Below, in pieces: positions 6,901-7,601 of a stretch of DNA of 7,601 nucleotides (the stretch's first letter is position 1; each line of letters starts with the position of its first letter). Under the pieces are notes generated by a model, which did no database searches, was not told where the DNA came from, and saw only the letters and a list, made by a program, of their open reading frames with translations. The DNA lies in contig WFZN01000077.1 of the NCBI GenBank assembly GCA_015489555.1, forward strand, positions 1-7,601. The letters run 5' to 3'. The position numbers and the translations under genes are program-made. Origin of the DNA: Candidatus Dojkabacteria bacterium (GTDB taxonomy: Bacteria > Patescibacteriota > Dojkabacteria > GCA-002793355).

Positions 6901-7601
6901 TATAACCATGCGTAAAAGCCCCGCTGTTAACATACGAATATAGTCTTCATCAGGACTAGCTTCTGTCTGTATACCTGTATCTGAATCGGTATCAAAGATA
7001 GAACTTGGAATATGAGAATCTACGTAAGCTTTGTCTGGAATCCATCTATCATTAGTTGTGTTTCTACTTGAATAATCTGCAGCGTAATTTAATCCGTTCT
7101 CATCTGCAAACATTCGCATCGAAATACTATTACCGTCATATATATCAAACTGAATATGATTAGTTGTGCCGTCAGCATATATCTCCAATTGAGCCGAGTT
7201 TCCTCCCCCCCTTACTCCGGTAACGGCTTGATTAACTGAAGCGTAGGTACTTGTATCAAAATCCATCTCAAACTGAGCTCCAGCTATAGCGCCCAAACCA
7301 CCACCACCAGCAATGCCAAAATAACTGTTATTTCCAACTACAAATTCTAAGGATGTATTATCTGGTATAGACACTGTTCTATCTCCGGTTAAAGTTCCAT
7401 CCACAGTGTAGATATTTGTTACCGGTAAAGATAGAGGATCTACATACTGGATACTGCCACTACCATCTGTTTGCAATAAATAACCTGCTGTTCCGTAACC
7501 ACCAGGAGTATCTATCAGATCGATAAAGCTATGCACATCATCTGTTACATCTGTATCCCAATTTGTAAATGTTACACTACTACCTGTGTGACTTATCGTT
7601 A
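3979..7601 (-). CDS. Giant modular surface/fibre protein with VGIGT repeats, DUF2341, lectin-like domain and S74 self-cleaving chaperone (5' end missing)
   Basis: The frame is open to the window edge. Before the GTG at 7536 it reads TISHTGSSVTFTNWDTDVTDD, so the true N-terminus is outside; at least 1206 residues are encoded. Numbering here counts the GTG codon as 1. In order: a tail-fibre-like DTPGGYGTAGYLLQTDGSG (10-28) and DKAYVDSHI (168-176); VGIGT-type repeats starting at 218, 308, 397, 468, 541 and 906; a DUF2341 domain (about 577-672); a concanavalin/LamG-like domain (about 682-873); a peptidase S74 intramolecular chaperone (about 932-1024) with Ser937 and Lys942 in SDRNWK; then a coiled coil and a beta-rich C-terminal region to 1185. 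S74 domains help trimeric beta-helical fibres fold and then cut themselves off. All four visible cysteines (620, 643, 719, 725) sit in the DUF2341/lectin part, suggesting disulfides and an extracellular location. It may be an adhesin or a phage fibre; ligand and anchor are unknown. It ends in TAG. Confidence 0.9.
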   Translation of the reverse strand, partial: TISHTGSSVTFTNWDTDVTDDVHSFIDLIDTPGGYGTAGYLLQTDGSGSIQYVDPLSLPVTNIYTVDGTLTGDRTVSIPDNTSLEFVVGNNSYFGIAGGGGLGAIAGAQFEMDFDTSTYASVNQAVTGVRGGGNSAQLEIYADGTTNHIQFDIYDGNSISMRMFADENGLNYAADYSSRNTTNDRWIPDKAYVDSHIPSSIFDTDSDTGIQTEASPDEDYIRMLTAGLLRMVIDNSGNVGIGTNNPSSTLEVAGDIYASGGQVRLGNFSAQPVAIGEGSLYYDTSTQKVYYYDGTGWVDLVASDLDWLEVDTNRIPQNINNSIYTFGDVGIGTAWPNAKLHVEGNALFTGPVGIGRSSTHPSFYLFGEGTLYYNLSTRQLFYRDNDSWQAISSHNWYEVGSSNASDNINDDIYTLGKVGIGTDSPTEVLTVLGADDNLNPIVSFGTTGGVKVGVGGDSSYGWIQSFNSKPLYVNPLSNNTVINPNSGLVGIGTTSPSAKLTVRSSDSDGNGFGVVDIRTFNGTSLRLGGDSSYSWIQSHFGKPLYINPKGNNLVLNLEGGNVGIGTSSPTGKLHIFDSGLGGELLKVESQYASQTSFLTGWNYRRRVTIDNPNTTALDEFQVKVVLDTQSLIAVSKMKSDCGDIRVTAADGVTQLPYWVEPDTCNTANTLIWVKLNLQPVSATYVYVYYGNSTATDASNGDAVFDFFDDFNGTSLDATKWNTHPGNGSISVSGGALHIQCTNGTPCDWWGGNIEDGAFVSTLQAFNYDSVFETYVTGTRSPSSTEIHTGIGEYTNLDNVSFWGIYADDQLRLEGVNNNTGTVIGGVTDGRDTYKLSIVHVPAGGTRPYTANYGELTVDSANQFNDDHNLVLFGKTWGTGPALDAYFYWVRVRKYATQEPGVSVEAEETVTSSTGSLQVNFVVKNGLVGIHTDNPQYPLQVGDPGDGSVAISNAWMTFSDRNWKEDIVNINSEVALSKVLQLQGVSYTWKASKERDVGFIAQDVEQVLPSIVKHLTDGSLAIDYNDFIPYVVEAIKALDAKVEEVSGQGGTSSYWTLNNNVLGTSYDVNIGRLVSTRLIATDVSASTLSSASLNVGNGSLRVDSNGDMVVKGDVAINGSLSVSSVVTDSIQIRNGSSMSGSVVLAAMRGRVVVNVKGLSVEDVVIATLREGPMVPYFIKVEDGQFIIYLTEPTDREMIFNYVIIKRQ
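4465..4743 (-). other. Peptidase S74 intramolecular chaperone domain with self-cleavage site
   Basis: This part of the giant CDS encodes residues of about 932-1024. Signature blocks are FSDRNWKEDI (936-945), LQGVSYTWK (960-968), DVGFIAQDVEQVLP (974-987) and DYNDFIPYVVEAIKALDAKV (1001-1020). Ser937 (codon 4728-4726) and Lys942 (codon 4713-4711) match the five-residue spacing of the Ser911/Lys916 dyad of K1F endosialidase, where cleavage occurs just before the serine. Cleavage here would release about 249 C-terminal residues. Confidence 0.88.
4918..5808 (-). other. DUF2341 plus concanavalin/LamG-like module within the giant CDS
   Basis: Residues 577-672 open with LTGWNYRRRVTIDNPN and include LPYWVEP and VYVYYGNSTAT, the typical pattern of DUF2341. 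FDFFDDFNGTSLDATKWN (683-700) then begins a jelly-roll domain to about 873, resembling lectin or glycan-binding folds. Its four cysteines are the only ones in the visible protein. The block splits the series of VGIGT repeats (five before it, one after), suggesting a module inserted into a fibre scaffold. Binding to a glycan is an inference from fold type. Confidence 0.75.
5853..5859 (-). repeat. G7 tract in the surface-protein gene
   Basis: Seven consecutive G on the coding strand encode part of GLGGE. The tract keeps the frame in this sequence. A one-base slip would truncate the protein before the DUF2341 and S74 domains. Confidence 0.6.
5917..6348 (-). repeat. Tandem pair of about 72-residue VGIGT units (units C and D)
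   Basis: Residues 397-467 and 468-540 of the giant CDS are two copies of one unit. Each starts with VGIGT-x-SP and carries a nearly identical core: GGDSSYGWIQSFNSKPLYVN in the first and GGDSSYSWIQSHFGKPLYIN in the second. They differ in the part between VGIGT and that core. The likeliest history is a local duplication followed by divergence. Confidence 0.8.
6231..6237 (-). repeat. G7 tract in the surface-protein gene
   Basis: Seven consecutive G on the coding strand encode the glycines of GVGGDSS in repeat unit C. The second copy of this unit has only a G5 run at the matching site (GLGGDSS), so the tract is not required by the protein sequence. Confidence 0.6.
6349..6885 (-). repeat. Tandem pair of about 90-residue VGIGT units (units A and B)
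   Basis: Residues 218-307 and 308-396 of the giant CDS are two diverged copies of one unit. Matching blocks are VGIGTNNP/VGIGTAWP, GEGSLYYDTSTQKVYYYD/GEGTLYYNLSTRQLFYRD, and NINNSIYTFGD/NINDDIYTLGK. Unit B also has a degenerate extra motif, VGIGRSS (331-337). Repeats of this kind form stacked beta-segments in trimeric fibres; unit number probably sets fibre length. Confidence 0.8.
7205..7211 (-). repeat. G7 tract in the surface-protein gene
   Basis: Seven consecutive G on the coding strand encode the RGGGN stretch at residues 109-113. It is the most 5' of three G7 tracts in this gene and the frame is intact here. Confidence 0.6.

Noticed and set aside
3979..7601. Complete prophage region
   Set aside because: Only a fibre-like protein is present. 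Neighbouring genes are 5S rRNA and trmH, with no capsid, terminase, integrase, lysis gene or attachment-site repeat in the window.

Overview
The window is a moderately AT-rich bacterial segment in which every supported gene lies on the minus strand, so transcription runs from high to low coordinates. It reads with the standard bacterial code, and the one UGA that ends a gene sits at a plausible family C-terminus. A giant surface or tail-fibre-like protein combining VGIGT-type repeats, DUF2341, a lectin-like fold and a peptidase S74 chaperone, close to a DUF4143 ATPase and a 5S gene away from any 23S, suggests a Patescibacteria/CPR-type genome. That placement is an inference from gene content. 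A phage or prophage origin for the large protein cannot be excluded.

Layout in order of transcription. From the right edge to 3979 is a very large CDS. Its true start is outside the window: the frame is open to base 7601, so the GTG near 7536 is probably an internal valine codon. It encodes a modular, probably exported fibrous protein. Its S74-type intramolecular chaperone carries the Ser/Lys self-cleavage pair and is followed by about 160 more residues. A 141-bp gap (3838-3978) holds a perfect TATAAT box placed to start transcription at the first base of an isolated 5S rRNA gene (3721-3837). With no visible terminator, a TrmH-type tRNA 2'-O-ribose methyltransferase gene follows about 30 nt after the mature 5S end (3002-3691).

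A second non-coding gap (2856-3001) contains an imperfect inverted repeat and a near-consensus sigma-70 type promoter (TTGACA, 18-nt spacer, TATAGT). Its predicted start point falls on the ATG of the next gene, implying a leaderless mRNA. That gene encodes a DUF4143-family P-loop ATPase (1353-2855). After 9 nt comes a membrane-anchored PDZ/S41 C-terminal processing protease (39-1343). A possible further gene begins at 27 and runs off the left edge.

The functional parts are: a surface-display or adhesion protein that probably self-processes, translation-apparatus genes (5S and tRNA methylation) likely sharing one transcript, and an ATPase-protease pair likely forming an operon. No CRISPR array, insertion sequence, tRNA or integrase is visible. 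The most interesting points are the internal S74 domain, the three G7 tracts in the surface-protein gene, the 5S-trmH unit, and the absence of Shine-Dalgarno sequences with promoters abutting start codons.
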